A stretch of 42,152 bases of DNA from Herminiimonas sp. (GCF_030645555.1 NZ_JAUSME010000026.1:1-42152); one strand, 5' to 3'; positions 8,301 through 21,139 are shown, counted from the stretch's first letter. Notes: generated by a model not told the origin, from the sequence alone. Translations and numbers: made by a program.

Positions 8301-9223
8301 GGCAGCATCGTCACGCCCGACAAATCGCAGGACAGCAGCGCCTGCCGCACGGCCTCTATGGCTGCGCCACGCGTGAAGCTCTTGCGCCATGCAATGACGA
8401 CGCGTCGCGAGGGTGCCGGCTGGGCAAACGGGATGTAACGCAACATGCCGTCGGTGGTGTGGATGTCCGGTACCGATGCTTGCGGCAAGACTGTGATGCC
8501 GATGCCGGAGGCGACCATGTGGCGTATCGTTTCCAGCGATGAACCTTCGAAGGTGCGGGCGATGCCGTCGCCGGTGGTGGAGAAGCGCGACATTTCAGGG
8601 CAGACTTCGAGCACCTGATCGCGGAAGCAATGGCCGTTGCCGAGCAAGAGCATGGTTTCCGATTTCAAGTCATCGGTCGTGACGCTGCTGCGCTCTGCCC
8701 ATGCATGATGTTTGGGTACGGCGACCACGAACGGCTCATCGTAGACCGGTTGCACCAGCAAGCCCTGATCGGGGAAGGGCAGCGCGACGATGGCTGCGTC
8801 CAGTTCGCCCTGGCGCAGCAGTTCTAGCAGCTTGACGGTAAAATTTTCCTGCAACACCAGCGGCATTTGCGGCACTTGATCGATCATTGCCTTTACCAGC
8901 GATGGCAGCAGGTAAGGCGCGATCGTGTAGATGATGCCGAGGCGGAACGGGCCGACCAGCGGATCCTTGTTTTGCTTGGCGATTTCCTTGATGGCGGCAG
9001 TCTGCTCCAGCACGCGTTCAGCCTGCGCCACGATTTGCACGCCCAGCGGCGTCATCGACACTTCGTTGCCGCCGCGCTCGAACAATATGACGCCGAGTTC
9101 ATCTTCGAGTTTCTTGATGGCGACGGACAAGGTCGGTTGCGCGACGAAGCAGGCTTCGGCCGCGTGACCAAAATGCTTTTCGCGCGCGACGGCGACTATG
9201 TATTTGAGTTCGGTAAGCGTCAT
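8276..9223 (-). CDS. oxyR: hydrogen peroxide-sensing LysR regulator OxyR
   Basis: The 315-aa LysR protein activates peroxide-defence genes. An N-terminal winged helix-turn-helix (about 1-60, HFGHAAEACFVAQPTLSVAIKKLE) is followed by an effector domain. The peroxide-reactive cysteines fall exactly at Cys199 (GHCFRDQ) and Cys208 (LEVCPE), the numbering known from E. coli OxyR. This separates OxyR from generic LysR proteins. The gene follows recG on the same strand with 53 nt between, and may share its transcript; oxyR and recG are also neighbours in other proteobacteria. No strong ribosome binding site was seen. Confidence 0.95.
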   Translation of the reverse strand: MTLTELKYIVAVAREKHFGHAAEACFVAQPTLSVAIKKLEDELGVILFERGGNEVSMTPLGVQIVAQAERVLEQTAAIKEIAKQNKDPLVGPFRLGIIYTIAPYLLPSLVKAMIDQVPQMPLVLQENFTVKLLELLRQGELDAAIVALPFPDQGLLVQPVYDEPFVVAVPKHHAWAERSSVTTDDLKSETMLLLGNGHCFRDQVLEVCPEMSRFSTTGDGIARTFEGSSLETIRHMVASGIGITVLPQASVPDIHTTDGMLRYIPFAQPAPSRRVVIAWRKSFTRGAAIEAVRQALLSCDLSGVTMLPDEPLFEA

Positions 9224-9255
9224 GAGTGTGTCTTGGTTGATGCAGTGGGCTGGTG

Positions 9256-9273
9256 GAGAACTGCGAAGTTCTC
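9256..9273. other. hairpin between recG and oxyR
   Basis: GAGAACT and AGTTCTC form a perfect 7-bp stem with a 4-nt loop, located just after the recG stop codon on the minus strand. No U-tract follows, so it is more likely an RNA processing or stability element than a terminator. Confidence 0.4.
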
Positions 9274-9276
9274 ATT

Positions 9277-11409
9277 CTATACCTTCAGAAAATCTTCACG
9301 TGCGCCCAGCCAGCGCGCCAGATGTGCCTCGACCGTAGCCGGATCGTCGCGCAACAAGGCTTGCGCCACATCGCGCGCGCGATCGACCAGCCACTGATCG
9401 GTTTCCAGGTCGGCAAAGCGCAGCATCGCCTGGCCGGACTGGCGTGCGCCGAGGAATTCGCCGGGCCCGCGTATCTCCAGGTCCTTGCGCGCAATTTCAA
9501 AACCGTCAGTCGATTCACGCATGATGCGCAGCCGCTGTTTGGCGACTTGTCCCAGCGGGCCCTGATAGAGCAGCAGGCACACGCTGGCAGTCACGCCACG
9601 GCCGACACGGCCGCGCAATTGATGCAGTTGCGACAGGCCGAAGCGTTCCGCATGCTCGATCACCATCAGCGAGGCATTCGGCACATCAACGCCGACTTCG
9701 ATCACGGTGGTCGCCACCAGCACATGGATATCGCCACGCGTAAAGGCATCCATCACTTCCTGTTTCTCGGCCGGTTTCATGCGGCCGTGCACCAGGCCGA
9801 CGTGCAAGTCCGGCAGCGCAGCCGCCAGCGTCAGATGGGTGTCGGTCGCGGTTTGCAGTTGCAGGGCTTCCGATTCCTCTATCAAGGGACAGACCCAGTA
9901 CACTTGCCGTCCTTCGAGCGCGGCGGCATGCACGCGTTCTATCACTTCATCGCGGCGGTTCTGGTCGATCACGCGCGTGACGATAGGTGTGCGGCCCGGC
10001 GGCAATTCATCGATGACCGAGACTTCAAGGTCGGCGTAATACGTCATCGCCAGCGTACGCGGGATAGGCGTGGCCGACATCATCAATTGGTGCGGGATGG
10101 TTTGCTTGCTGGATGGCGCGTTGCTGTCCATGCCCTTGTTGCGCAAGACCAGACGCTGGCTGACGCCGAAGCGATGCTGCTCGTCGACGATGACCAGGCC
10201 CAGTCTGGAAAACTGCACGTCTTCCTGGATCAGTGCATGCGTGCCTATGACCAGTTGCGCTGCGCCGGATTCTATACGCGCCTTGGCTGCCAGTTTTTCC
10301 TTCTTCTTCAGGCTGCCGGTCAGCCATGCCACGTTGACGCCCAGCGGCTCCATCCAGCCGGCGATCTTGCGGAAATGCTGATCGGCCAGGATTTCGGTAG
10401 GGGCCATCAACACGGCCTGGAAGCCGCTGTCGATTGCCTGCGCGGCAGCGATGGCGGCCACCACCGTCTTGCCGCTGCCTACATCGCCTTGCAACAGGCG
10501 CTGCATCGGAAATGACTGTTTCAGGTCGGCGCGGATTTCCGTCAGTACGCGCTGCTGCGCATTGGTCAGTGAAAACGGCAATTGCTGGATGAAAGCCTGG
10601 GACAAGGCGCCGACTTTCGGCAAGACCGCCGCACCTTTTTCGCGTCGTGCGATTTGGGCGCGTTTCATCGACAATTGCTGCGCCAGCAATTCATCGAACT
10701 TCATCCTTACCCAGGCTGCATGCGAGCGATCGGCCAACGCGCTTTCGTCGATATCGGGCGGCGGATTGTGCAGCATCCTTACTGCCGGCTCGAACGGCAT
10801 CAACTCCAGTGAGGTACGCAATTGTTCGGACAAGGTATCGCGCCATGCCATGCGGCCCATCGCATCGGCTATCGTCTTGCGCAACAGCGTCTGCGACAGG
10901 CCTTCGCCGGCTGGGTACACGGGCGTCAGCGCGGATGGCAGCGGTGCCCCCTCAATCACCATTTTGTACGCTGGATGCACCATCTCGGCGCCGAAAAATC
11001 CATGTCGCACTTCGCCGCGCGCACGCACGCGATTGCCTTCAGCCATCTGCTTGACCTGGCTGCCGTAAAAATTCAGGAAGCGCATCACCAGCTGGCCGGA
11101 TTCGTCGGCAATCGTGACGACCAGCTGGCGGCGCGGACGGAAGGCGACTTCGCATGAAGTCACCACGCCTTCGACCTGTACCGGACGACCAAAGATGAAG
11201 CCGGCTTCGCTGATGTTCTTGATTTCGGTTTCATCTTCATAGCGCAGCGGCAGATGCAGCACCTTGTCGATGTCGGAGCGCAGCCCAAGTTTGATCAGCT
11301 TGTCATCGATTTTTGCCGCGCGCGTAGTCGTCGCAGATGTGGTCGCGCCTGCAGCGGATTTCGCAGTGGATTTGGTGGCGGCAGCAGGCTTTTTCTTTGG
11401 TGCGGGCAT
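9277..11409 (-). CDS. recG: ATP-dependent DNA helicase RecG
   Basis: RecG drives fork regression and branch migration during DNA repair and replication restart. From the ATG at 11409 the protein is 710 aa (E. coli 693). An N-terminal wedge/OB region is followed by helicase motifs: Walker A GDVGSGKT, a DExH box VDEQHRFGV, motif [12 protein letters not shown] and motif [11 protein letters not shown]. The ORF track extends upstream to 11520; the start at MPAPKKK (11409) gives a sensible length, and an ATG at 11457 (MQNPLFY) is the alternative. The Lys/Ala-rich first 30 residues look like a disordered extension. It is divergent from queA and heads recG-oxyR-ubiA. Confidence 0.95.
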   Translation of the reverse strand: MPAPKKKPAAATKSTAKSAAGATTSATTTRAAKIDDKLIKLGLRSDIDKVLHLPLRYEDETEIKNISEAGFIFGRPVQVEGVVTSCEVAFRPRRQLVVTIADESGQLVMRFLNFYGSQVKQMAEGNRVRARGEVRHGFFGAEMVHPAYKMVIEGAPLPSALTPVYPAGEGLSQTLLRKTIADAMGRMAWRDTLSEQLRTSLELMPFEPAVRMLHNPPPDIDESALADRSHAAWVRMKFDELLAQQLSMKRAQIARREKGAAVLPKVGALSQAFIQQLPFSLTNAQQRVLTEIRADLKQSFPMQRLLQGDVGSGKTVVAAIAAAQAIDSGFQAVLMAPTEILADQHFRKIAGWMEPLGVNVAWLTGSLKKKEKLAAKARIESGAAQLVIGTHALIQEDVQFSRLGLVIVDEQHRFGVSQRLVLRNKGMDSNAPSSKQTIPHQLMMSATPIPRTLAMTYYADLEVSVIDELPPGRTPIVTRVIDQNRRDEVIERVHAAALEGRQVYWVCPLIEESEALQLQTATDTHLTLAAALPDLHVGLVHGRMKPAEKQEVMDAFTRGDIHVLVATTVIEVGVDVPNASLMVIEHAERFGLSQLHQLRGRVGRGVTASVCLLLYQGPLGQVAKQRLRIMRESTDGFEIARKDLEIRGPGEFLGARQSGQAMLRFADLETDQWLVDRARDVAQALLRDDPATVEAHLARWLGAREDFLKV

Positions 11410-11570
11410 ATCGGGCCGAAAATGGGGCGGCAGGGCGTAAAATAGCGGGTTTTGCATCGTCCGGATGCACAAATAATGTAGTGTTTGCGATGGCAACATG
11501 GTTTGCAGCGCGCATCGCATCTAGTGTGGCTTATCCGGCAAGCTTTGCAACCATAGCAGTTCTACCGCGC

Positions 11571-11602
11571 GTTTGCATGCAAACAACTATAAATTTGCAT
11601 GC
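11571..11602. promoter_or_regulatory. palindrome and direct repeat TTTGCATGC upstream of queA
   Basis: GTTTGCATGCAAAC (11571-11584) is a perfect 14-bp palindrome, and TTTGCATGC recurs at 11594-11602, 22 bp away (about two helical turns). The second copy supplies a possible -35 TTGCAT, with TATCTT at 11619-11624 as a possible -10 (18-nt spacer). Operator function is inference. Confidence 0.35.
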
Positions 11603-11639
11603 TATCGAGCGACAAAAATATCTTCAGACCACTGGCCGC

Positions 11640-13786
<2,147 letters not shown>

Positions 13787-13834
13787 CCGTTTTTTCATGA
13801 AAAATCATGGTGCACCGGAAACAAATTTTCCAGT

Positions 13835-13843
13835 GCTAAAATG
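13835..13843 (+). promoter_or_regulatory. possible extended -10 promoter for yajC-secD-secF
   Basis: TGCTAAAAT matches an extended -10 element (TGn followed by a TATAAT-like hexamer). No good -35 is visible. It would place the transcript start near 13850, about 30 nt before the yajC GTG. Confidence 0.35.
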
Positions 13844-13878
13844 ACCGACCATTTCTTATAACAACCTGGAGTATTCCC

Positions 13879-14211
13879 GTGTTTATTTCCAACGCATATG
13901 CACAAGCAGCTGCCACAACCGGCGGCGGCATCATGGGCAGCCTGACCCAGTTCGCGCCTATCGTCCTGATGTTCATCGTGCTGTATTTCCTGATGATACG
14001 TCCACAGATGAAACGCCAGAAAGAGCACAAGGCCATGATAGAAGCGGTCACACGCGGCGATGAAGTCGTGACAGCCGGCGGCGTACTTGGCAAAATCACC
14101 AAGGTATCCGACGTCTATGTGTCGATCGAAGTACAGGACGGCACCGAACTGATCGTGCAAAAAAGTGCAGTCACGACTTTGCTGCCTAAAGGTACGATCA
14201 AGTCGCTGTAA
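13879..14211 (+). CDS. yajC: Sec translocon accessory subunit YajC
   Basis: YajC is a small inner-membrane protein that associates with SecD and SecF. The 110-aa protein has one membrane helix (about 24-42, FAPIVLMFIVLYFLMI) followed by RPQMKRQKEH and the typical cytoplasmic part with GDEVVTAGGVLGKI. The start is GTG, with GGAG 8 nt upstream. It follows tgt and precedes secD, the classic order. Confidence 0.96.
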   Translation: MFISNAYAQAAATTGGGIMGSLTQFAPIVLMFIVLYFLMIRPQMKRQKEHKAMIEAVTRGDEVVTAGGVLGKITKVSDVYVSIEVQDGTELIVQKSAVTTLLPKGTIKSL

Positions 14212-14222
14212 TGGGTTAAACG

Positions 14223-14258
14223 CCCCACCTCCGCTGGCCGGATGTGGGGTCGATTTTT
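14223..14258 (+). terminator. hairpin with U-tract between yajC and secD
   Basis: CCCCAC (14223-14228) pairs with GTGGGG (14244-14249), with an inner TCCG/CGGA stem; TTTTT follows at 14254-14258. It has intrinsic-terminator form inside an operon, so partial termination or attenuation ahead of secD is possible. Confidence 0.55.
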
Positions 14259-14289
14259 GTCTGACGTTCCACCCGAACCCTGAATCAAT

Positions 14290-16149
14290 ATGAATCGCTA
14301 TCCCCTCTGGAAGTACATTACGATCACCGTCGCCTTGTTGCTGGGCGTGCTGTACACCATACCGAATTTCTTTGGTGAGTCACCAGCGGTGCAAATCAGT
14401 AGCGCCAAGGCCACTGTCAAGGTGAGCAGCTCCCTGCTGACGCAGGTTGAGCAAGTGCTGCAAAAAGAGGGCATCCAGTCCGATGGCATGGCGTATGAAA
14501 CGCTGGGCTCGCAAGGCACCGTGCGCGTCCGTTTCCCGAATACCGATGTCCAGTTCAAGGCCAAGGGTGTACTGGAAAAAGGCTTGAACCTCGATCCTGC
14601 CGATCCGACTTACCTGGTCGCATTCAACCTGTTACCAAACACGCCAGCCTGGCTGCAAAGTCTGCACGCAGCGCCCATGTACCTCGGCCTCGATTTGCGC
14701 GGCGGCGTGCATTTCCTGATGCAGGTCGATACCAAGGCAGTGATGAACAAGCGCGTGCTGGGTTTGCAAGCCAGTGCACGCAGCATCCTGCGCGACAAGA
14801 ACGTGCGCCATGCCGGTATTGCGCGTAATGGCGACAATGTGGAAATCCTGTTTCGCGATGCGGAGACCCGTGCCAAGGCGCGCACCGTGCTGGGTGACGA
14901 ATTGCGAGAACTGGCGCTGACCGATGCCGGCAATGGTGAAGAGTTGAAGCTGGTCGGCAGCCTGCAGCCGACTGCATTGAAGCAAACCGTGGAAGACGCG
15001 GTCCAGCAAAACATCACCACCCTGTCGAAGCGCGTCAATGAGCTGGGCGTTGCCGAGCCCCTGATCCAGCGTCAGGGTGCAGACCGCATCGTGGTGCAGT
15101 TGCCTGGCGTGCAGGACGTTTCGCGGGCAAAAGATATCATCGGTAAAACCGCCACACTGGAAGTACGCCTGGTCGATGAAACGGTGACTCGCGGCACTGA
15201 GGAATCGGCTGCGATCCCGTTTGGTTCCGAGCTGTTCAAGGTCGGCAAGAATGCGCCGGTCGTGCTGTACAAGGACCCCATCATCACTGGTGAATACATT
15301 TCCAGTGCCTCGGCCAGTTTTGATTCGAACCAGCAGCCTTCGGTCAGCATCGATCTGAATGGCGATGGCGGCCGCCGCATGCGCGAAGCGACCCGCTCGC
15401 GCGTTGGCAAGGCGATGGCTATCGTGCTGTTCGAGAAAAACAAGGGTGAAGTGCTGACGGTTGCAACGATACGCGACGAACTGGGTGCACGCTTCCAGAT
15501 CACCGGCATGGGTTCATCTGAAGCCGCCAGCGATCTGGCCCTGCTGTTGCGCGCCGGTTCGCTGGCTGCGCCGATGGAAATCATAGAAGAACGCACGATC
15601 GGGCCGCAACTCGGCGCGGAAAACATCAGCAAGGGCTTCCACGCCACGCTGTACGGTTTCCTGGCGATTGCCGTCTTCATGGTGGTCTATTACCGGATGT
15701 TCGGCTTCTTCAGCGTGTTTGCGCTGGGCGTCAACGTGATGCTGCTGATCGCCTTGCTGTCGATGCTGCAGGCGACGCTGACCTTGCCGGGTATCGCCGC
15801 CATTGCGTTGACGCTCGGTATGGCGATTGATGCCAACGTGCTCATCAATGAACGCATACGCGAAGAGCTGCGTGCCGGCCATGCGCCGCACACGGCGATT
15901 GCGATGGGCTTCGAACGCGCATGGGCCACGATTCTCGATTCCAACGTGACGACGCTGATTGCCGGCCTGGCGCTGCTGATTTTCGGCTCCGGTGCGGTGC
16001 GCGGTTTTGCGGTGGTGCATTGCCTGGGCATCATCACCTCGATATTTTCTTCAGTGTTTGTCTCGCGCGGTTTCGTCAACCTCTGGTACGGACGCAAGAA
16101 AAAATTGACGACGGTATCGATAGGCCAGGTCTGGAAACCGGCCGACTGA
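14290..16149 (+). CDS. secD: protein translocase subunit SecD
   Basis: SecD uses the proton gradient to help pull proteins through SecYEG on the periplasmic side. The 619-aa protein matches E. coli SecD (615). It has one N-terminal membrane helix (about 9-27), a large periplasmic domain with the D1 motif YLGLDLRGGVHFLMQVD (about 130-147), and a C-terminal group of five helices (from about 450) containing the RND-type GMAIDANVLINERIREE motif. It lies between yajC and secF. Confidence 0.97.
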   Translation: MNRYPLWKYITITVALLLGVLYTIPNFFGESPAVQISSAKATVKVSSSLLTQVEQVLQKEGIQSDGMAYETLGSQGTVRVRFPNTDVQFKAKGVLEKGLNLDPADPTYLVAFNLLPNTPAWLQSLHAAPMYLGLDLRGGVHFLMQVDTKAVMNKRVLGLQASARSILRDKNVRHAGIARNGDNVEILFRDAETRAKARTVLGDELRELALTDAGNGEELKLVGSLQPTALKQTVEDAVQQNITTLSKRVNELGVAEPLIQRQGADRIVVQLPGVQDVSRAKDIIGKTATLEVRLVDETVTRGTEESAAIPFGSELFKVGKNAPVVLYKDPIITGEYISSASASFDSNQQPSVSIDLNGDGGRRMREATRSRVGKAMAIVLFEKNKGEVLTVATIRDELGARFQITGMGSSEAASDLALLLRAGSLAAPMEIIEERTIGPQLGAENISKGFHATLYGFLAIAVFMVVYYRMFGFFSVFALGVNVMLLIALLSMLQATLTLPGIAAIALTLGMAIDANVLINERIREELRAGHAPHTAIAMGFERAWATILDSNVTTLIAGLALLIFGSGAVRGFAVVHCLGIITSIFSSVFVSRGFVNLWYGRKKKLTTVSIGQVWKPAD

Positions 16150-16160
16150 GAACGTATCTG

Positions 16161-16184
16161 TGGTGCGCCTATGCTGGCGCACCA
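16161..16184 (+). other. perfect hairpin in the secD-secF gap
   Basis: TGGTGCGCC and GGCGCACCA form a 9-bp perfect stem with the 6-nt loop TATGCT. It lies in an unusually long 123-nt gap between secD and secF. No U-tract follows. It may tune relative expression or protect the upstream mRNA. Confidence 0.6.
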
Positions 16185-16272
16185 TGCTGTACCCGATAGT
16201 TTGTATTTAGACAGGCCGCCGGCATGACGCGTTATCGCGACAACATGCAGCGGTCGCAATGAGAGGAAAGTG

Positions 16273-17217
16273 ATGGAGTTTTTCCGCATCAAAAAAGATA
16301 TCCCGTTCATGCGCCACGCGTTGATTTTCAACGTGATTTCGGCCCTGACCTTTGTCGCTGCCGTGTTCTTCCTGGTGCAAAAGGGTTTGCATCTGTCGAT
16401 TGAATTTACCGGCGGTACGGTGATGGAAGTCGCATATCCAAAACCGGCCAACATCGAAGGCGTGCGCGAAAAAATTGCCGAGCTGGGTTACACCGACATG
16501 CAGGTACAGAGCTTCGGTACTGCGCAAGATGTGTTGATACGCCTGCCGGTGCAAAAGAATGTCGATTCGGCACAGTTGAGCGAGCGCGTGATCGGTGCGC
16601 TGAAGGCGCAAGACAATACGGTGGTCTTGAAACGGGTCGAATTCGTCGGCCCGCAAGTCGGCGAAGAGCTCACGCATGACGGCTTGATGGCGCTCGGCAT
16701 GCTGGTGCTCGGCATCATGATTTACCTGGCCTTCCGTTTCGAGTGGAAATATGCAGTCTCGGCCATACTCGCCAACTTGCATGACGTCGTGATCATCCTG
16801 GGTTTCTTTGCCTTCTTCCAGTGGGAATTCTCGCTGACGGTACTGGCAGCAGTGCTGGCTGTGCTCGGTTATTCGGTCAATGAATCGGTGGTCGTGTTCG
16901 ACCGCGTGCGCGAAACCTTCCGCGATCGCAAGCACGGCAAGATGGCGGTGGCCGATGTGATGAACCACGCGATCACCAGCACGATTTCACGCACGATGAT
17001 CACGCACGGTTCGACCCAGTTGATGGTGTTGTCGATGCTCTTCCTCGGCGGCCCGACGCTGCATTACTTTGCGCTCGCGCTGACGATCGGTATCTGCTTC
17101 GGCATCTACTCTTCGGTATTCGTGGCGGCGGCTCTGGCGATGTGGCTGGGCGTCAAGCGTGAAGACTTGATCAAGCCAATCAAGGAAAAAGATGAGCATG
17201 ACGGCGCGGTAGTCTGA
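16273..17217 (+). CDS. secF: protein translocase subunit SecF
   Basis: SecF partners SecD in the inner membrane. From the ATG at 16273 (GAGAGGAA about 6 nt upstream; the track uses the preceding GTG) the protein has 314 aa. The family motif SIEFTGGTVMEV is near 40-52, and six membrane helices include the GYSVNESVVVFDRVRE segment. It is followed by a strong terminator, so the operon ends here. Confidence 0.97.
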   Translation: MEFFRIKKDIPFMRHALIFNVISALTFVAAVFFLVQKGLHLSIEFTGGTVMEVAYPKPANIEGVREKIAELGYTDMQVQSFGTAQDVLIRLPVQKNVDSAQLSERVIGALKAQDNTVVLKRVEFVGPQVGEELTHDGLMALGMLVLGIMIYLAFRFEWKYAVSAILANLHDVVIILGFFAFFQWEFSLTVLAAVLAVLGYSVNESVVVFDRVRETFRDRKHGKMAVADVMNHAITSTISRTMITHGSTQLMVLSMLFLGGPTLHYFALALTIGICFGIYSSVFVAAALAMWLGVKREDLIKPIKEKDEHDGAVV

Positions 17218-17233
17218 GCCGGTTTCATCCAAT

Positions 17234-17262
17234 AAAAAAGCCAGCATAAGCTGGCTTTTTTA
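17234..17262 (+). terminator. intrinsic terminator after secF
   Basis: AAAAAAGCCAGC and GCTGGCTTTTTT form a perfect stem with an ATAA loop, followed by T-rich sequence. The A-run on the other side means it could also end the convergent marR transcript. Confidence 0.9.
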
Positions 17263-17295
17263 TTGACTGCATGGGATATGCGAACAATCGCTGCG

Positions 17296-17733
17296 CTATG
17301 CTTCCCGGCACTTGCTCAGATGCGCGTGCAGTTTTGCCAATTCCTTTTCCAGCGCTGCAAAATCGTCGTCGCCATATTCGACGAACGGGCGTTTGCAGAA
17401 TTCTATGTGCGGCGCAAAGACGCGTGTGAATTCGCTTTCGCCCAGCGCCGTCAGCCGCACTACCGTGCTGCGCCTGTCTTCCAGCTGCGTGTTGCGGGTG
17501 ACCAAACCCTTGGCTTCCAGCCGGTCGACCACGCCGGTCAGCGTGCCCTTGGTGATCAGCGTCTTTTCACCCAGTTCCTTGAAAGTCATGCCGGGCGTAT
17601 TGCCGAGCGTTGCAATGATGTCGAACTGCGAAGGCGTCAGCCCGGCGCTGCGCGACTTGGTGCCTGCCATGTGCTCGAATGCCTGATAGCACTTGGCCAG
17701 CAGGCGGATGCTGCGTAGATATCGTTCAGCCAT
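17296..17733 (-). CDS. MarR-family transcriptional regulator
   Basis: The 145-aa protein has the MarR winged helix-turn-helix: LTPSQFDIIATLGNTPGMTFKELGEKTLITKGTLTGVVDRLEAKGLV (about 32-78), then the wing with the typical DRRSTVVRLTALG. Such proteins are usually dimeric repressors released by small ligands or oxidation. Three Cys (Cys15, and Cys112 and Cys142 by rough count) could be redox-sensitive, which is inference. It is downstream of the b561/YceI genes on the same strand, just past a terminator, and no separate promoter is evident. Confidence 0.88.
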   Translation of the reverse strand: MAERYLRSIRLLAKCYQAFEHMAGTKSRSAGLTPSQFDIIATLGNTPGMTFKELGEKTLITKGTLTGVVDRLEAKGLVTRNTQLEDRRSTVVRLTALGESEFTRVFAPHIEFCKRPFVEYGDDDFAALEKELAKLHAHLSKCREA

Positions 17734-17751
17734 AAGAATGTTCAGTCTTCA

Positions 17752-17787
17752 TAATAAAAAAGCCGACGTAGTATAACGTCGGCTTTC
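17752..17787 (-). terminator. intrinsic terminator after the first YceI gene
   Basis: On the minus strand AAAGCCGACGT pairs with ACGTCGGCTTT around a short loop, followed by a TTTATTAT tract. It separates the yceI gene from marR, whose start codon is only about 20 nt further on. Confidence 0.85.
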
Positions 17788-17803
17788 GTGACGCTGGATT
17801 TAC

Positions 17804-18373
17804 TTAGTCTGCCTTGACTGCTTCGACCTGGATCGCCAGCTTGACCTCAGGCGAGAAGCCGTAGTTCATGCCATAGGTCAGACCGAAATCAGCGCGGTTG
17901 AATGTAGCCGATACGTCAGCGCCACACACTTCGCGTTTCAACATTGGATGTTGTATGCATTTGAATTTGTTGATCGCCAGAGTCACAGGTTTTGTGACGC
18001 CGAGCAAGGTCAATTCGCCATCAACTGAAACCGGTTTGTCGCCATCGAACTTGATCGATTTGCTTTTGTAAATGGAGGTCGGAAATTTCTCGACGTTGAA
18101 CATGTCTTTACCTTTTGCATGTTCATTCATTTTGGTATGACCGAAATCGATCGAATTTGCATCGATGACGATATCCAGCGAGCCGGTTTTTGCTGCGCGA
18201 TCCAACACCACGGTGCCGCTGGTTTTCTCAAACTTGCCGCGCCAGAAAGAGATGCCCATGTGATCAGCTTCAAAGCTTGGATAGGTGTGGCCAGGATCGA
18301 TAGTGTAGGTTTGTGCAAACGCCGAAGTCGCGCTGGCAGCCAGCAAACAGATCAGTGCAATTTTTGATTTCAT
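17804..18373 (-). CDS. YceI-family periplasmic protein
   Basis: The 189-aa protein has a clear signal peptide ([21 protein letters not shown]), then the YceI lipocalin-like fold: [34 protein letters not shown], and a C-terminal ADFGLTYG. YceI proteins bind long isoprenoid or fatty lipids in a beta barrel; their exact role is unclear. AAGGAG lies about 8 nt before the ATG. It follows a second, diverged YceI gene and a cytochrome b561, an arrangement like E. coli yceJ-yceI. Confidence 0.92.
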   Translation of the reverse strand: MKSKIALICLLAASATSAFAQTYTIDPGHTYPSFEADHMGISFWRGKFEKTSGTVVLDRAAKTGSLDIVIDANSIDFGHTKMNEHAKGKDMFNVEKFPTSIYKSKSIKFDGDKPVSVDGELTLLGVTKPVTLAINKFKCIQHPMLKREVCGADVSATFNRADFGLTYGMNYGFSPEVKLAIQVEAVKAD

Positions 18374-18431
18374 TTAATAACTCCTTGGTTGTTTATCGTA
18401 AATGGTGCTGCGTTGTGTTGCGGTTTTACTG

Positions 18432-19007
18432 CTATTGCGCCGTAACGACGCGGAACTTGATCGTGACTTCATCGGCCACCATGCTGGTGTCTTTCCATTC
18501 ACCTTCACCGATGTTGTAGCTCAGGCGCTTGATGGGCAAGGCGCCTTCAAATATCTGATTTGCGCCTTCTTTCTTCACCGTCAAAGGAAAGCTGACATCG
18601 CTGGTCTTGCCCTTGATCGTCAGCTTGCCGGTGACATCCAGCTTGCCTGCAGCTCCGGCCTTGATCTGGCTGGAAACGAAGCTGGCTTTCGGGAACTGGG
18701 CTGCATTGAACCATTCCTTCTTCATTACTTCCTTGTTGTATTCAGGGTCGCCCAGATCGAAGCCGGCGATATCGATGTCTACAGTCGCCTTGGACGTTTC
18801 CGGCTTGGTTGCATCGTAATTAATCTGCGCATTGAATTTCCTGAATTTTGCATCGACCGGCACATTCAATTGCTTGAAGGTGATCGTGACACTGCTTTTT
18901 GCGGCATCGGTTTTCAATGCAGTGGCGGCGATGGCCGGCAGCGCGAGGCAAATAACAGCGGCAGCCAGCCAGCGACGGGTCTGGCCTGGAGTAGAACGTG
19001 AAAACAT
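18432..19007 (-). CDS. second, diverged YceI-family protein
   Basis: From the ATG at 19007 (GAAAGGA 7 nt upstream; the track begins at an earlier TTG) the protein is 191 aa. It has a signal peptide (about 1-28, after a basic RSTPGQTRR start), then SSVTITFKQLNVPVDAKFRKF and a C-terminal LSYNIGEGEW, which is YceI-like. It lacks the classic start of the domain and differs strongly from the neighbouring copy, so this is an old duplication. It lies 25 nt downstream of the cytochrome b561 gene, probably in one operon. Confidence 0.88.
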   Translation of the reverse strand: MFSRSTPGQTRRWLAAAVICLALPAIAATALKTDAAKSSVTITFKQLNVPVDAKFRKFNAQINYDATKPETSKATVDIDIAGFDLGDPEYNKEVMKKEWFNAAQFPKASFVSSQIKAGAAGKLDVTGKLTIKGKTSDVSFPLTVKKEGANQIFEGALPIKRLSYNIGEGEWKDTSMVADEVTIKFRVVTAQ

Positions 19008-19032
19008 GGATGATCCTTTCAAAAAAGTGAAT

Positions 19033-19569
19033 TCAAGGCAGCATGCGTTGCATGCTGCGATCGCGGTCTATGAATTGATGCTTGAGTGCGCCCAGCACAT
19101 GCAGGACAAAAACGACCAGCAGGGTGACATTGCAGGCGTAATGGACTTGCTTGAGCAAGATCTTCAGTTCCTGGTCGGGCGCGATGAAGACAGGCAGGGG
19201 CAGGATACCGAGATACACGACAGGTACGCCGGCAGCCAGGCTGTAAAAATAGCCGGACAGCGGGACGGCAAAGATCAGCAGATACAGCAAGCCGTGCGCG
19301 ATGTTCGCGGCTTTTTTCTGCCAGTCGGCCATGCTGCCAGGATACGGTGGTGCCGGATGCGTTAAGCGCCACAGCACGCGCAGGCAGGCGAGGCCGAACA
19401 CGGTCACGCCTAGCCATTTATGCCAGGAAAAATACTTGAGCTTGGTCGGCGTCAGGCCGGGGATGTCGACCATCGTCAGCCCGAGCAGGAAGGTGGCGAT
19501 GATCAGGATCGCCATCAGCCAGTGCAGCACAATGGCGATGATCGAATAGCGGCTGGCATTTTTTAACAT
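19033..19569 (-). CDS. cytochrome b561
   Basis: The 178-aa integral membrane protein has four predicted helices and histidines placed as heme b ligands: His16 (IVLHWLMA), His50 (FSWHKWLG), then HGLLYLLIF and VLHVLG. It belongs to the bacterial b561/YceJ/CybB family, which moves electrons between quinol and periplasmic acceptors. Its pairing with YceI genes is a known arrangement. A possible operator lies just upstream. Confidence 0.92.
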   Translation of the reverse strand: MLKNASRYSIIAIVLHWLMAILIIATFLLGLTMVDIPGLTPTKLKYFSWHKWLGVTVFGLACLRVLWRLTHPAPPYPGSMADWQKKAANIAHGLLYLLIFAVPLSGYFYSLAAGVPVVYLGILPLPVFIAPDQELKILLKQVHYACNVTLLVVFVLHVLGALKHQFIDRDRSMQRMLP

Positions 19570-19575
19570 GATTTC

Positions 19576-19616
19576 ATTTTGGCAATAAGTTCAAACTAGG
19601 ACTAATATACCAAAAT
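19576..19616. promoter_or_regulatory. inverted repeat upstream of the b561-YceI operon
   Basis: ATTTTGG (19576-19582) and CCAAAAT (19610-19616) are perfect inverted copies 34 bp apart, directly before the b561 start. On the minus strand TTGGTA with ACTTAT 17 nt later could serve as the promoter between the arms. Binding by the nearby MarR protein is speculation. Confidence 0.4.
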
Positions 19617-19690
19617 AAATAGAAGTCTGCTGGCGGCCAGTTTTGGGCTGGCGCCAGCGCGCTTCTATCGGGTGCTGCCTGGATTTCTTT

Positions 19691-21139
<1,449 letters not shown>

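Noticed and set aside
9253-10515. 420-aa plus-strand ORF antisense to recG
   Set aside because: It overlaps a full-length RecG with all helicase motifs; the antisense frame is open only because of codon bias and shows no family motif.
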